This document shows, piece by piece, positions 11,470 to 23,624 of a stretch of DNA of 64,000 nucleotides (positions are counted from its first letter, which is position 1; every line of letters starts with the position of its first letter). The position numbers and the translations under genes were made by a program. The notes under the pieces were generated by a model that was not told the DNA's origin, did no database searches, and was given only the letters and a program-made list of their open reading frames with translations. Location: NCBI GenBank assembly GCA_021229015.1, contig CM037789.1:34422346-34486345 (forward strand), given 5' to 3'. The stretch is from Solen grandis (lineage: Eukaryota; Mollusca; Bivalvia; Adapedonta; Solenidae).

Positions 11470-11650
11470 ACATTATCTCATCACCTTGACAACCAGTCCT
11501 GGAACTACCCTGATACTGAGAACCAGGCAAAGAAGACATACCAGAACCATTTTAACGATGGTATGTCCTGACCGGAGATTGAACCCACGGCTCCGGCCTT
11601 CGTGATAATAGATTACTGCGCACCTGAACATAACACCGTGAATTATTCTG
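11470..11650 (-). mobile_element. SINE A fragment, copy 1
   Basis: CCAGTCCTGGAACTACCCTGATA, accattttaacgatggtatg and GGAGATTGAACCCACG follow the order of the minus-strand SINE A copies (CCAGTCCTGCAACTACCC, taccatttttacgac, GGGGATCGAACCCACG). Head and tail are degraded. Confidence 0.6.
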
Positions 11651-11659
11651 CAATATAAC

Positions 11660-12560
11660 ATATAAATCTGACTCTATTTCCTAAATATAACATGTGATCA
11701 TTGAATAATTGAAAAAACAAACAAAAAAAACAAAAAAAAAAACTACTACAACATAAAACGATTAAAAGAATGATAAAACATTCAGTAAATATTCTGACAT
11801 ATATCTATTAAGGGTGATTACAATAGTTTACTATCGCAATGTTTTGGACATGAAAGTAACAAAACAATTTACTTTAAATTGTAAAATATATCGGGTTTTC
11901 GCAAGGACCGCATGTAAACTATTACAATGTCAGAGATAATTTGTTTAGAGGGTTGTGTCGCCATTAAAGGACATCTACAACAATCTTCATTGGGATGAAT
12001 CGTTAGAACCGGCCTTGCAAACGTCGAAAATAAATCACACATAGATAATTATCGCTCAGCTCGTCGAGAAGAAAACGAATCCGGTCCCTGTTACCATAGA
12101 AACAGCTCAGTATTTTTTTAATCGAGATACATTTTAGCTTTTTGTTAAAAATGTTAAAAAAGATGGATGCAGGACGTATAAAAACGGTCACGGTGACATT
12201 TCATGTTTGTTCCATTTTCGTTTCAACACATTCTGTTACATATAATCTTCAAAAAAAAAAATAATATTCAATATTAAAAACGGTAGAAAATTTAGGTACT
12301 GAAAACAGCTTTTAAATAGCAATGCAGCATTAAAATAAGCCATCATGTTCAGATAAAACTAAGCAAAAAATACATGAATGTTGTGTACGGAGTAACTGTG
12401 TAACCTCGAGTCAAGTTGAGCTAAAAATAGATTATACGACAAATATAGACACGAAGATCACGTGGAAAACATGAAACACGATTTGCTGCAACCAAACCAA
12501 TCAATATACATGTAAATTATCTTACAATCTTAAATATGGAATGGAAGGTAAAACAGATAA
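11660..12560. other. Noncoding stretch, copy 1
   Basis: AT-rich with A-runs at 11708-11740 and 12250-12262. It lies downstream of the minus-strand TRIM-like gene, so it may include its 3' UTR. A cgtataaaaacgg TATA-like site at about 12175 has no exon after it. Confidence 0.35.
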
Positions 12561-12584
12561 ATTTCTTGATTGTTGACGAACTAT

Positions 12585-12635
12585 CCCTGCAATCAAGCGG
12601 TCCCCGGTTCGAGTTCCGGCCTGACTCACAAATAC
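12585..12635 (+). mobile_element. tRNA-like B-box fragment, copy 1
   Basis: CCCCGGTTCGAGTTCCGGCC is a good pol III B box with paired flanks (CCGG/CCGG), but no complete tRNA can be folded around it. Probably a SINE head remnant. Copy 2 has the same at 28690-28735. Confidence 0.35.
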
Positions 12636-12741
12636 TCGCACCATGTAATAAGTGTGTCTGACTTGATATATTTGAAACGCTATTTCAAGGTTGTCATAGT
12701 GATATTAATCCTGATAAAACAGTCGACATATTACTTCTTCA

Positions 12742-14456
12742 TTACTTCTTCAGCCAGAACACCTTACCAGCAGGTTTACTTCCCATTCCTACAAACAACG
12801 CCCCATCAGTGTCCCGGTATGAGAGACACCACGGCTGTAATACCCCATCACTCTTACTGACCAGTATGGAGTGGTGAGTACCGAGCTTATCTACACGATG
12901 AATGTTGTGAGACCACCGCCCACTTACAAGTATGTTGTCCTGTCTGTCTACGTGAATGTCTCAGGAAGATAAATCCTTGTGTTTATACTTATAGACCAAA
13001 TCACCATTTTGTGTCAGACATGTTACGGTGTGAGTGTTCCAGTCTGTTACATAAACACGGTCACTATAGCGACTGACACGTACATAGTATGGTTGTGTAA
13101 ACATGTACCGTCTTGTACCAGCCCGAGTATCCCTTGTACCAGCCCGAGTCTCCTCTGTATCTGTCCATCCATCATCATCACCAGTACTTCTCCATTACCC
13201 GGGTTGTTGACAGTGACGTACATCATGCCGCCATGACAGTCTATACCCCAACATTTCCTGTCTACTCTCAATGATTTTCCGAGTCTCAGCCGCGGCTGTA
13301 CAGAGACAAACTGAATCTTCTGTTGCCCTGGTAACGTGACGACAACCTCTGTATCAGCTACTGTACAGACGTCATGGTTCTGATGGTAGATCTACATTCT
13401 CCTTAGAGATGAAGGTGGGGCTATACAGATGTAACTTATTGTTATGAGAGTCACATAAAACAAGATCACCACTGGGGAGAAATGTTGAACCAGTTATCCA
13501 ATCTGTGTTAATGTTGATGTCTTGTTTACTAGAAACTGTCATTTCAAGTATATTCTCTCCGCTGGATACATCACTGCTTTGAAAGGTTGTAATGACGTGA
13601 CCGAGCTCAGTCACCTGCTGTAAGAGATCTTGTACATCTTTGTTGGGTTTGAAAGTCAGGTGACATGATGTGGAAGCTTCTGACTCGACTTCTTTTACAA
13701 TCTTCTCCATTTCCTCGACTTTAGCAGATGACTTTGTCAGTCCGATAAACATAATTTCTTTATTCATTGTGGCCTGACAGTCTTGCATTTCCTTGATGTT
13801 TTCTTCAACTTGCTTCAGAATACTTTCACATGCAGTCACGTGATCCTTCAAATCTGATTCCTTGGCCTTTTTAACGTCTTCAATTGCCTTGTGAGCCTTT
13901 TTCTCAATATCATCAAATTTTTCATTAATTTTTCTCCTCAGTTTCTGGACATCTTTGATTGACTGGTTTGACTGTTCAATTAATATATCAACATCATTTT
14001 CTCTGGATGATTGTAATGTTTAACTTTCTGTTTGATTTCTTTCATTCTCGTTACCATTTTACCCAGCTGACTTTCACTCGTCTTACTGCTTTTATCGTGT
14101 AGCGACGTCCTTGAACATTTCCTGTGTGTGGTTACTGAACACACGTCACATGTCAGTGTTTTGTGACTCTCACAAAACCCGTTGATTGAATTATTCTTGT
14201 GATCATCACAATTGGCAATTGGTAGGAAAATACTCGGCTTGAATGTCGATGAGAGTTTCTTACCAGTAATGAGAGCATGGTTCCGTGTTGCCTTGGCGCC
14301 CCTGTGTGTCTTCTCACAAGCCTGACACATATACTCATTACACTGCCCACAATACGACATGGCTCTTTCATGTGACCCCATATATTGACAGGGGTCACAG
14401 AAGTGCGGAACGTAATCGTCCGATCCTGATTCTATTGTATCTTGACTTGTCGCCAT
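12742..14456 (-). pseudogene. B-box/coiled-coil/NHL-like (TRIM-like) gene, copy 1, frame broken
   Basis: Allelic or duplicate counterpart of 28843-30548. The start ATG is at 14454-14456 and the stop position at 12742-12744. The N-terminal frame (14456-13980) carries both B-boxes, then breaks near 14020, where one T of a T run is missing (tgtttaact here, tgttttaact in copy 2). The coiled-coil and early propeller part is open again at 13851-13372. Further breaks lie at about 13375 (two bases missing in catggttc), 13208 (seven bases differ), 13110 and 12962. Copy 1 retains the in-frame 18-bp segment near 13790 that copy 2 lacks. As given it cannot encode the protein. Mostly 1-2 base differences in runs suggest a poorly polished or alternative-haplotype contig rather than old decay. 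Confidence 0.7.
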
Positions 14457-14629
14457 GATGTAACACCTGCATGAAAGAAAAGGAAAAACAATTAAAGAAA
14501 GACAAATCTTACTCTTCTTGAATCATACAATCGGAGTTGTTTCCCTTGTAATATGCACGCTATGGAAAAGTGGGATTTTACAACGAAACACTTAACGATT
14601 ATATTCGTACACATTTCAACATTATGTTT

Positions 14630-14906
14630 CTTTGTTTGTTGGGTTAACGTCCCACCAACAGTATTTAGGTCATTTAGAGACGATGTCTATTTGAGATAGA
14701 TATTGTGCTGCCACACTGCAGTATCACGCCCTAGACATGTGGCATGATACCACACCCAGTCACATTATCCTGACACCGGGCCATTCAGTCCTGCAACTAC
14801 CCCTATATGCTGAGCGCCAAGCAAGGGGGCTATAACAGTACCATTTTTTACGACTTTGGTAAGTCACGGTCGGGGATCGAACCCACGACCTCCCGCTCCC
14901 GATTCA
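14630..14906 (-). mobile_element. SINE A (tRNA Leu/Ser-like head), copy 1
   Basis: Minus-strand SINE. Read in sense it has a B box (GGTTCGATCCCC), a body with taccaaagtcgtaaa, CCAGGATAATGTGACTGG-type and gtggcagcac phrases, and a tail ending in acgttaacccaacaaac. The A-box end is truncated here (stops at cgggagcgggagg). It lies just upstream of the TRIM-like gene; copy 2 is at 30717-31003. Confidence 0.75.
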
Positions 14907-14909
14907 ACA

Positions 14910-15204
14910 TATTTTAATATTTTCAGTTGTGAGGTTAGTTTTATAAAGTAAATGTATGATAAACGTTTGTAAGAATCCTTCTTATTTGTTTTCGTGTAAA
15001 AATGGTTTTCAGTTGTACACATTTATAACTTTTTTAATTAATTTCATCTGTTCTTATAATCATTTTTATGAATATTTGAAATCCTTAGAAACAGATCATT
15101 CTTAGTAAGTCCTATGACTGTCCTTACAATACAACAGGCAGTACGTGTTTAATGATTCAGTATATCTATAAAGATCGTGAAAAAACAACACATTTCATGA
15201 TTTG
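14910..15204. other. Short noncoding spacer, copy 1
   Basis: AT-rich spacer between two minus-strand SINEs; no gene seen. Confidence 0.4.
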
Positions 15205-15368
15205 AGTAGACTTGACTTGACTGTTTGAGTTTACTGTCGCTTCGACAGTATTTCAGTCATATAGTGACGTCCAACTAATAACAGGTGGAGGAAGACCTCG
15301 AATTCACGGAGGCATCTTGGTAGAACCACCGACCTACCGCAAGCCAGCTGGAAGGCTTCCTCACATGA
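15205..15368 (-). mobile_element. SINE B, 5'-truncated, copy 1
   Basis: Minus-strand SINE matching 39385-39605 and 43222-43368: gtcgcttcgacagtatttca, gtgacgtccaactaat, ggtggaggaagacc, accaccgacctaccgc, aagccagctgg. The tail in sense carries CAAGT repeats. It abuts a pearl-like element at its head end, so one inserted next to or into the other. Confidence 0.75.
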
Positions 15369-16217
15369 CAAGATGGCCCTAAATCGCTCGACTGAATTTG
15401 GTTTGTTGTAGAAAGGCCGGAACCATGAGAGGATACTATATACCAAAAATCAAAGCTGTAGGTCTGTATGTTTCTAAGATAATGAATTTTATAGTTATGA
15501 ATTCTGGTTGCCATGGCAACAAAAGTTCTTCATGATCCAACCAATGGTTTCAGAAGTAATGATTTTTTTTTCCTTACAAAATGTGGGTGTGGTCCCGGGA
15601 GTGTCTTCATGTAAACACTGATGAATATATTTGTTGATAGTTTTGAGGCGCCAGAAGCTGATGCTATGTACCAAATATCAAATCTGTAGGTCTGTATGTT
15701 TCTGAAAAAAAAAAACGCATTTTAAAGTTATGCTTTCTGGTTGCCATGGCAACCAAAGTTCTTCATGAAATTCAATAAAAAAAATAGATATTAGCCTCAG
15801 GCTTATATAAGTATCATTTTAGTGAAATTTGCTGAAAATCAATGGAGTGGTTTCAACAAAGAACATTTTTCAAAAATTCCCTAAATAGTTCTATACAAAA
15901 ATCCGGGTGTGGTCCTTGAGCGTGGTCCTTGAGCGTGGCCCATTGTGACCCCAGGGACACACATTTTGCATTAATAATGAGGCAACATGAGCTGATGCTA
16001 TGTATCAAATATCAAACCTGTAGGTCTCCAAAGTTTTTAATGGAATTTAAAAAAATAGAAATTTCCATTAGGCTATCACAAGTATCAATTTGGCAAAAGT
16101 TGATGAAAATCCGTCTGGTAGTTTCAGAGGAGAGGATTGTTGTAATTGTTGACGCACAACGGACAATCAAGTGATCACAAAAGCTCACCCTGAACTTTGC
16201 TCAGTGTGAGCTAAAAA
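15369..16217 (+). mobile_element. Pearl/Helentron-like element, second subfamily, copy 1
   Basis: The 5' end aagatggccctaaatcgctcgactg is a degraded form of the element end at 5738. Inside, about three diverged core units share ctatgtaccaaatatcaaa, tgtaggtctgtatgtttct and ggttgccatggcaac. The 3' end has gttgacgcacaacggac, then agctcaccctgaac and gtgagctaaaaa. No protein is encoded. Confidence 0.65.
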
Positions 16218-16254
16218 TCCGAATGACCCTAGCGGGATTCGAACCAACGCGGTA

Positions 16255-16750
16255 AACAACCACCACCCTTAGGGTATATTAAATTCTAACCATCGGTTTC
16301 ACTGAAGAATATTTTTGATTTGTATGTTGAGTTAGTATATTTGGAAACAACCACCACCCTTAGGGGCCTCATTTTTATTGGATCAACATTATTTTAACAA
16401 TTATGATAGGCAGCTATAAGGTGACCATTTGTGCCAAATGAAATAACATTCTGACCAACGGTTTCAGACGAAATTTTATTCAAATATGTTAAAGTAAAAA
16501 TATGTTTGTTGGCACGGCAACCAGAGCTCTGCACTGATCTGTCATCATACTAAATTACGTAACTCACGTGAAAAGCCACCTGAGAATATTCAATCCAAAT
16601 TTCATAATTTTCTGACGAGTGGTTTCAGAGAAGATGTATTTTAAAGAAAATTGTTGATGCCGCACGATGGACGACTGACGACGACGCACAACGATGGACG
16701 AATGTTGACCACAATAGCTCAACTTTAGCACGTTGTACTCTTGTGATTTA
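16255..16750 (+). mobile_element. Degraded pearl/Helentron-like element, copy 1
   Basis: It contains gtttcagacgaaatttta, a second gtttcagagaagatgta core phrase, a gacgactgacgacgacgcac microsatellite and a 3' end (agctcaactttagcacgttg, then tgatttaaaa). Its 3' end directly touches the 5' end of the next element at 16751, a head-to-tail arrangement. The left side is degraded and differs from copy 2 (at 16255-16280 here, 32347-32400 there). Confidence 0.55.
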
Positions 16751-17824
16751 AAACAAGAGGGCCAAGATGGCCCTTGGTCGCTCACCTGAGAAAGATGATT
16801 GCTTAAGAAATAAAGATGCTTGAGTGTAAAAGTGAAATCTGGCTTTTTTTTATGGTGAAATGGGCATAACTCCTAAATCTACAAGTCAATATCAGTTATA
16901 ATTGAACCTGATTGTGAGATTATGGGCATAAACATTGTCTTTAAGTTTAAAAATGATTGTTAAAAAAATGAAGTTGGTAGAGAATAAACAAAGTGAAATC
17001 TTGCATTTTTTGTATTAAAAGGGGCATAACTCCTGACCTAAATGGCCCATCTCAGCCACAATTGAACTCAATCGAGACATTATGGTCATTAACAATGTCA
17101 TAAAGTTTGAAGATGATTGCTAAAAAAAGGAAGATGCTAGAGTGTAAACAATGTGAAATATGGCTTTTTTTATATTAAAAGGGGCATAACTCCTGACCTA
17201 ATTGACGGATCTCAGCCATAATCGAACTCAATCCAGACCTTATGGTCATAAGCATTGTCATAAAGCTTGAAGATGATTGCTCAAAAGATGAAGATGCTAG
17301 AGTGTAAACAAAGTGATTTCTGGCAGTTTTTTATATTAAAAGGGGCTTAACTCCTGACCTAATCAACTGATCTCAGTCATAATCAAACTCAATCGAGACA
17401 TTATGGTCATAAGCATTGCCATAAGTTTGAAGATGATTGCTCAAAAGATGAAGATGCTAGAGTGTAAACAAAGTGAAATATGGCATTTTTTTAATATTAA
17501 AAGGGGCATAACTCCTGACCTAATTGATGAATCTCAGCCATAATCGAATTCAATCGAGACCTTATGGTCATAAGCATTGCCATAAAGTTTGAAGAGGATT
17601 GCTCAAAAGATGAAGATGCTAGAGTGTAAACAACTTGAAATATGGCATTTTTTGAATATTAAAAGGGGCATAACTCCTGACCTAATGTTCCGATATCAGC
17701 CATAATCGAACTTGGCCGAGATTTTATGGTTATAAACATTGTTTTAAAGTTTGAAGATAATTGCTCATAAAATGAAGATGCTAGAGTGCAAACGAACAAA
17801 TTGTGGACGACGGACAACGGACGG
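16751..17824 (+). mobile_element. Pearl/Helentron-like element with ~160-bp cores, cut by gap 2, copy 1
   Basis: The 5' end aaacaagagggccaagatgg includes the AGGGCCA/TGGCCCT hairpin, followed by GCTCACCTGAG. About six core units of ~160 bp follow (gaagatgctag at 17130, 17290, 17450, 17612, 17774), each with aaaaggggcataactcctga. The contig stops in the ACGG-type microsatellite. The complete 3' end is seen in copy 2 (32874-34155), which has about one more unit. Confidence 0.75.
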
Positions 17825-17924
17825 NNNNNNNNNNNNNNNNNNNNNNNNNNNNNNNNNNNNNNNNNNNNNNNNNNNNNNNNNNNNNNNNNNNNNNNNNNNN
17901 NNNNNNNNNNNNNNNNNNNNNNNN
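17825..17924. other. 100-N scaffold gap 2
   Basis: Exactly 100 N. The left contig breaks within acggacaacggacgg, a repeat that also occurs intact inside copy 2. Confidence 0.99.
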
Positions 17925-18705
17925 AAATGGTACTGCGCTGTAAAGTTAACTTGATACCAAAACAGGAATAGCCCCGCCCCAAATGTTTGTCGGAGGTTGT
18001 TGAACTAAGGTAACTATTGTAATCGAGATTCAATGGTTAAACCGATATGCATATTTATTTTGGCGTTTTGGCGTCATGTTTATTGTAAAGGAATACCGAA
18101 TATGGGTGTAGCTGGGCCGAAATTGATGTGAAGTTCCGGGCTAGGGGGTCCGGGGACATGCTCCTTGATAGTTTATTTTCCAGGATGCGCATAGGTGCGT
18201 TTCCCGGCATATAGGGTTCCAAATATAATCAATTAAATCGCATGCGTAATTAGTAAAATCTATTTTTCATTTACATTATTGTATTTTTGTGGGATATATG
18301 TCGATCACAAATTCGATGTAAATGCCGGAATCTCTGTGGATATATAACATAACTGACAAGTTGCATTACTAGCGATATCAGATGATGTCGGGCGTAGCTA
18401 GGGCCAAATTCCAAGTAATTATTAGAGGTCAGGGAGTATACACTCCCATCCCCCGTAAAGATGTACATGACGTTCTTATTTTATTTCACTTACTACTCTG
18501 TATACATTTACACTTTAATATTAAATCCATACGGCACTCTTTTCAGGGGGAATCATTTTTTTTATTTCGAATTTGTTGCACGTTTTGGTAGATATTAAGC
18601 CTTTCCGAAGGTCAAAGTTTTGCTATGGAAACTAATTTAAAAAAATCCTCTGCATCTTGGAGAACGACAGCTCCGCCGTGATTGTAGACACAGGCTTTAT
18701 TAGAG
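17925..18705. other. Sequence present only before copy 2, no gene seen
   Basis: Left end of contig 3 before the duplicated segment. It lacks an equivalent before copy 1, because the gap intervenes there. A TATA-like gtggatatataacata at 18333-18350 has no supported exon after it. Short open frames lack family signatures. Confidence 0.45.
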
Positions 18706-18864
18706 AACAAGCAGTACGTTAGACAGAAACATATTTAAACCGGGGCAGTCGGGGGGGGGGGGGTGTCTCTGGTGCGCCTTTGAGCACATCTCGATCATGT
18801 CGAAGTGTCATAAAGTTCGTATTATAGATGTTAAATATTATAGTGTATTATATTGTGTCTCAAA

Positions 18865-19015
18865 TATAAAGGATTCTCTTCAAGGAATCAGAGAAAAGCT
18901 CAGCCAAGCTAGGACAAGGTCGCTAGCTATGACCTTCCCATGCCCAAAGTACTGGTCCAACCCAAGAACCGTCGAGAGGGATTTAAATCTAAACTCTAAA
19001 GAAAACTCGGCCATT
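18865..19015 (+). mobile_element. SINE-body remnant (tRNA-Arg-type family), copy 2
   Basis: Counterpart of 2735-2890, with the same conserved AAAGTACTGGTCCAACCC and ACCGTCGAGAGGGATTT segments. Confidence 0.6.
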
Positions 19016-19019
19016 ATAT

Positions 19020-21380
19020 GAATATTGACTTTTTATTGCTTGCTTATTTATTAACATACAAGATGTTTATTACTTATTTATTAACACATAAGAAACCTAA
19101 GAAAGAGGGACAATTACACCTAATGGTTTTTATGACTTTTCCTTTTAGAACACACACTTTTTTCTGGATAGAATAAATGTTGTTTTTAACATTCATTGGA
19201 CATTACTGAATATGTTTTTATTGAACAAATATTCTCTTTATACAATTTTCAAACACTACGCACACCATAGCTAAATAGCATAATCGAATAAGGATTAGTT
19301 CATTATACATGTGCTAAAAGAACACACAATATATCAAAGTACAGCGTCGGACACTCACGGTCTATTCGTCCCGTTACTCTCCATTCGATCGAGATCATCG
19401 TTATCAGTAGCAGTACCCGACGATGATCAAAGTGTATAAATATACCTTTAAATTTTAAGCGATTCCTGTCGATTTACTTTTTTTTTTTTTTGCAAATATA
19501 TCTCCTGTTTCGATTTTTTTTTAACATTTGTAGACGATTTTGCAACTTCCATATATGGCAGTTTCACGGAAATAGGCGTAGATTTAAAGGCGGAGCCAAA
19601 TTTCACGAGCGAAAAATAAAGACAGGTAACTTTTACATCATGATAAATCGGTAAGTACAGAAAGATTTCCTGAGTCTGAAAATGATACTTTGAAGATACA
19701 ATAATTTTATATACATCAATTGTTAATCATTATACTTACCTTTGGACTCTTTTAATATATACATGGTAAAATGAAATCGAAAACAAATATGGTTGAAAAA
19801 ATGTTATGTAGATCTATGAAAGGAAAGTTGCTATGTAATGTTGCTTCATAATTTTGGTTTTAATTTTACTAACGTTATAAGTGAATATTAAGAAATGAAA
19901 GCTTTACATTAGAAACTGCATACATTTTTTTTCTCTTTTTTCTTATCCAGTCATACCCAAGTATTAAGGTTATATTTGTGATATAGTAATTAAATGTTAC
20001 TTAATATTACTGGGAAAGGCATCAGCCAGAATTTGGCCTGTAAAAATTATTGTATAGATCTATCTGTAGCAAATCTTCCATCAGTTTTGACTTGAAAATT
20101 GGACAATAGTAAAGCAGCAACTTAACTGAACCTTAAATATCAATTTTACTTATTCCTTCTATAAATATATTTGTTTTGCATAAAAAAAAATAATTGATTT
20201 ATAGTCAAGCAGTAATTTTTACTGTCTGGGAAAAAAAACCATTACGAGTTGGATTAAGACACACACAGTTGATGGCATGTAACTTTTGTGTATTTTCTTA
20301 AAGAAATTAATCAATCTGCAGGTATGTATATGAAAAAAAAACACAGAGATTCAAAATAATATTGGAAGTCAGACACCTTTATTTTGCATTTAAACATTAA
20401 TATACTAGGTGACAAGCAAAGGATCAATCTTTATTAAAGCAGGATGTATCTTATATCTTTATAGAACATCTCCTGATTAAAGACAATATAATTAATTGAC
20501 TACTTAAGGCACCTTAATTTTGGATGTGTTCTTGAATTGTTATTAAAAAAAAATTGAGTTCGGTACACCTCAGCTCTGTTTGTGAAAATTATGCATTGTT
20601 TTTCTGAAAATTGTGAATAACAAAATCGACTTTTTTATGAAAGTGGCATTGAGCGCGAATTCACAACACCAGTAATGGCAGTGGCTAGGTATTAAATTTT
20701 GAAAAAAGCTCAATTGTGGTGAAGTGGGTTCTCATATCATGTGGCTTTGGTGCTGGACTAAAAACATCAAAGTTAAAATCCTGGCTAGGGATATAAAAAT
20801 CTAAATATAAATTTATGCCATGCTGCGCTTATATTGCTTGCTTTACAATGTAGGTGGGGTACGTTTCAAAAACTAATCTTTTTCATATCTTCTGATGTTG
20901 ATTCAATACCTGCATACAATGGCACTCATGCAACTGAAACACATGATGTTTAGTAAATAATTGTGATACTGTATAATTCTCATAATGCAGTTACCTTGAA
21001 TGTGTAGACCTACACGCTTCAGCACTTCTCTTATTCGTACATGGGAGATAACTGCGTGGAGAATTGCCAGTCGTTGTCTGAAAATACCGAAAGTGAGCGG
21101 ACAATTACGTTTATTTACGATGATGTAGTGGGCGGGGAAATGGGCGGAGCTTATTTATCAACATTGCAAACGTGTAAACCTGGATTAAGCTGAGCCGAAT
21201 CATGATGGTCGGACAATGTAAAGTTGCGATCGTTAAAGTAAGAAGGCGTTTTGTAGTTTATCAAAATGCATTTTGTTGAAATACGTATTTACAATGTTAC
21301 ATCGGCAAATTCAGTCCAAGAATGTATCTCTGGAGTTTAAATACTAAGAAATTCAAATGAATTGTGTATTTTGTCGGAAA
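19020..21380. other. Noncoding stretch, copy 2
   Basis: Counterpart of 2900-5270, with the same TATA-like tgtataaata at about 19434. Near 20486 it lacks about 34 bp that copy 1 has. No gene seen. Confidence 0.4.
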
Positions 21381-21837
21381 ATAAACTGTTCAACTCAGAT
21401 CAACAAGGCTGGATTTTTGGCAACGAATAGCCTCCATAGCGACAGAGGTCGTTATTGTAAGCCATGCGACCATTGAATTAATTTCTGCATGTAAATATTT
21501 GGTTTCTAAAATGACTGGTCGTAATAGCGAGGTAGTATTAATTCCGAGGTAGTCAGTAAGCGAGGTTTTATTATATATATTCTCTACGACAGTCTTTCAA
21601 TGCAAATTTAGCTTGGTACATTAATGAAGGGCGCGCATACAGGCATTACCAATGTGTCGTCACCGAAATGACTAGTGTAAGCTAGTGACGCCACAGTCTC
21701 TAAATATAGATTGGGCAATAACGATATTCATGCGCGGATCTAGAAGGGTAGAGACCGGGAATCCATTTAATCCTAGAGCCACAAGGACGGGGTACCGCAT
21801 AACCGCCACCAGGCCCTAATATAATGTACTTACACTT

Positions 21838-23048
21838 AAACAAGAGGGCCATGATGGCCCTGAATCGCTCACCTGAGTACCATTGCTTCAACTGATGTCA
21901 AGGTTTTTAAACAGACAAAGATTCTGATATAACTTAATCTCAAACACTTTACCCCCGACAATACTACACACCAAATATCTAAGCAATGGGCCATATGGTT
22001 TCAGAGAAGACTTGGGCGTAGGGTCATTTATCACCGTAGGGCCAAGACTTTGAAAATCTTTGTAATGAACCATAAGATGCTACTACATACCAAATATCTA
22101 ACCTCTAGGCCTTATTGATTCATAGATTTTTTTTTTAAGATTTTCCTATTTAACTCTGTGTAAAACAAGTGACCCCTGGTGTGGGGTCATTTATCACCAT
22201 TGGGCTATGATTTGTACAATCTTGGTAGTGGCCCATAAGATGATGCTACATACCAAATATCTAACCTCTAGGCTTTATGGATTCACAGAAGAAGACATTT
22301 TAAGATTTTCCTATATAACTCTGTGTAAAACAAGTGACCCCTGGTGCGGGGTCATTTATCACCATAGGGCTATGATTTGTACAATCTTGGTAGTGGCCCA
22401 TAAGATGATGCTTCATACCAAATATCTAAGCTCTAGGCCTTATGCATTCATGGAAGAAGATTTTTTAAGATTTTCCTATATAACTCTATGTAAAACAAGT
22501 GACCCCTGGTGCGGGGTCATTTATCACCATAGGGCTATGATTTGTACAATCTTGGTAGTGGCCCATAAGATGATGCTACATACCAAATATCTAACCTCTA
22601 GGCCTTATGATTCATGAAGAAGATTTTAAGATTTTCCTATATAACTCTATGTAAAACAAGTGACCCCTGGTGCGGGGTCATTTATCACCATAGGGCTATG
22701 ATTTGTACAATCTTGGTAGTGGCCCATAAGATGATGCTACATACCAAATATCTTAGCTCTAGGCCTTGCAGTTTTGCAGAAGAAGATTTTCAAATTTTGC
22801 ATTTTTAAAATCTATTTTTAGCTCCTGTGACCTAATTATGCAATGGACCAGAACCATTTATACAACTTTAGTAGAGCTTCATCCAAGGAACATTCCTGCA
22901 AAATATTTTTCAAATTGGCCAAGCCGTTTAGGAGGAGATGTTGTTTGAAGCAATTGTTGACGCCGGACGCACGCACGGACGACGGACGCCGGACAAAAGG
23001 CGATCAGAAAAGCTCACCTTGAGCACGTTGTGCTCATGTGAGCTAAAA
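21838..23048 (+). mobile_element. Pearl/Helentron-like element with ~165-bp core repeats, copy 2
   Basis: Counterpart of 5734-6776, with identical end hairpins. It carries five core units against four, because an extra unit (22605-22765) includes a shortened ttatgattcatgaagaag junction. Two or three smaller open frames replace the single 190-aa frame of copy 1, which confirms that those frames are not genes. Confidence 0.75.
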
Positions 23049-23489
23049 AGGGAGGGGAAAATGTTCGAACATGATGTAATGAATTTTCCTTTCATTCGCT
23101 GCATTACTACAACCCCACTCCACCCTAAAGGGGTAACGTATACGACTGCTGATGCATAGTTTGTGGACAGATGTCCTTTTCTTTATAACCTTCACGTGCG
23201 CAAAGTACTGGCCATCTCACGTACCATCAAAATACAAAAAGGTGTATCCCAGTCGACATAAAATCGTTCCCCGTCCCACTCCAACACAACATCTTTGAAT
23301 CTGTACATGAAATTGTTTTGTATTTAAGTTGCAGCTCACGCAATGGTCGTATGGGCAATACATATGTTATGTTCTACATAGAAACAAATTGTCACACGTC
23401 AAACTAAGACCAACAAAAAAGATTAGCGATCAAATTTCAGTTGCTTATCTCCATGCAGAATTTATGACCATTAGTAGAAGGATATACAA

Positions 23490-23622
23490 TGGAACCTGTA
23501 TTAGCGACCACCTGTACTAAGCAGTCAAACTGTAAGTAGTCAAAATGTAAGCAGTCAAACTGTAAGCAGTTAAACTGTAAGCAGTCAAACTGTAAGCAGT
23601 CAAACTGTAAGCAGTCAAGCTT
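23490..23622. repeat. 15-bp minisatellite, copy 2
   Basis: About seven units of gcagtcaaactgtaa, counterpart of 7215-7347. Confidence 0.8.
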
Positions 23623-23624
23623 GT

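Larger units (their letters stand above)
2577..17824 (+). repeat. Copy 1 of a ~15-kb direct duplication (probable haplotig)
   Basis: The whole contig between gaps 1 and 2 aligns collinearly with 18706 to about 34097. The shift between matching bases is 16129 at the left edge and about 16272 at the right edge. Long stretches are base-identical (for example about 3300-3880 against 19430-20010). Differences include VNTR unit number near 8.7 kb, 165-bp unit number near 6.2 kb, an extra ~34 bp at 4350-4390, about 50 bp at 9085-9140 absent from copy 2, and scattered 1-2 base indels. Gap placement at both ends favours an unpurged allelic contig over a true tandem duplication. Confidence 0.93.
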
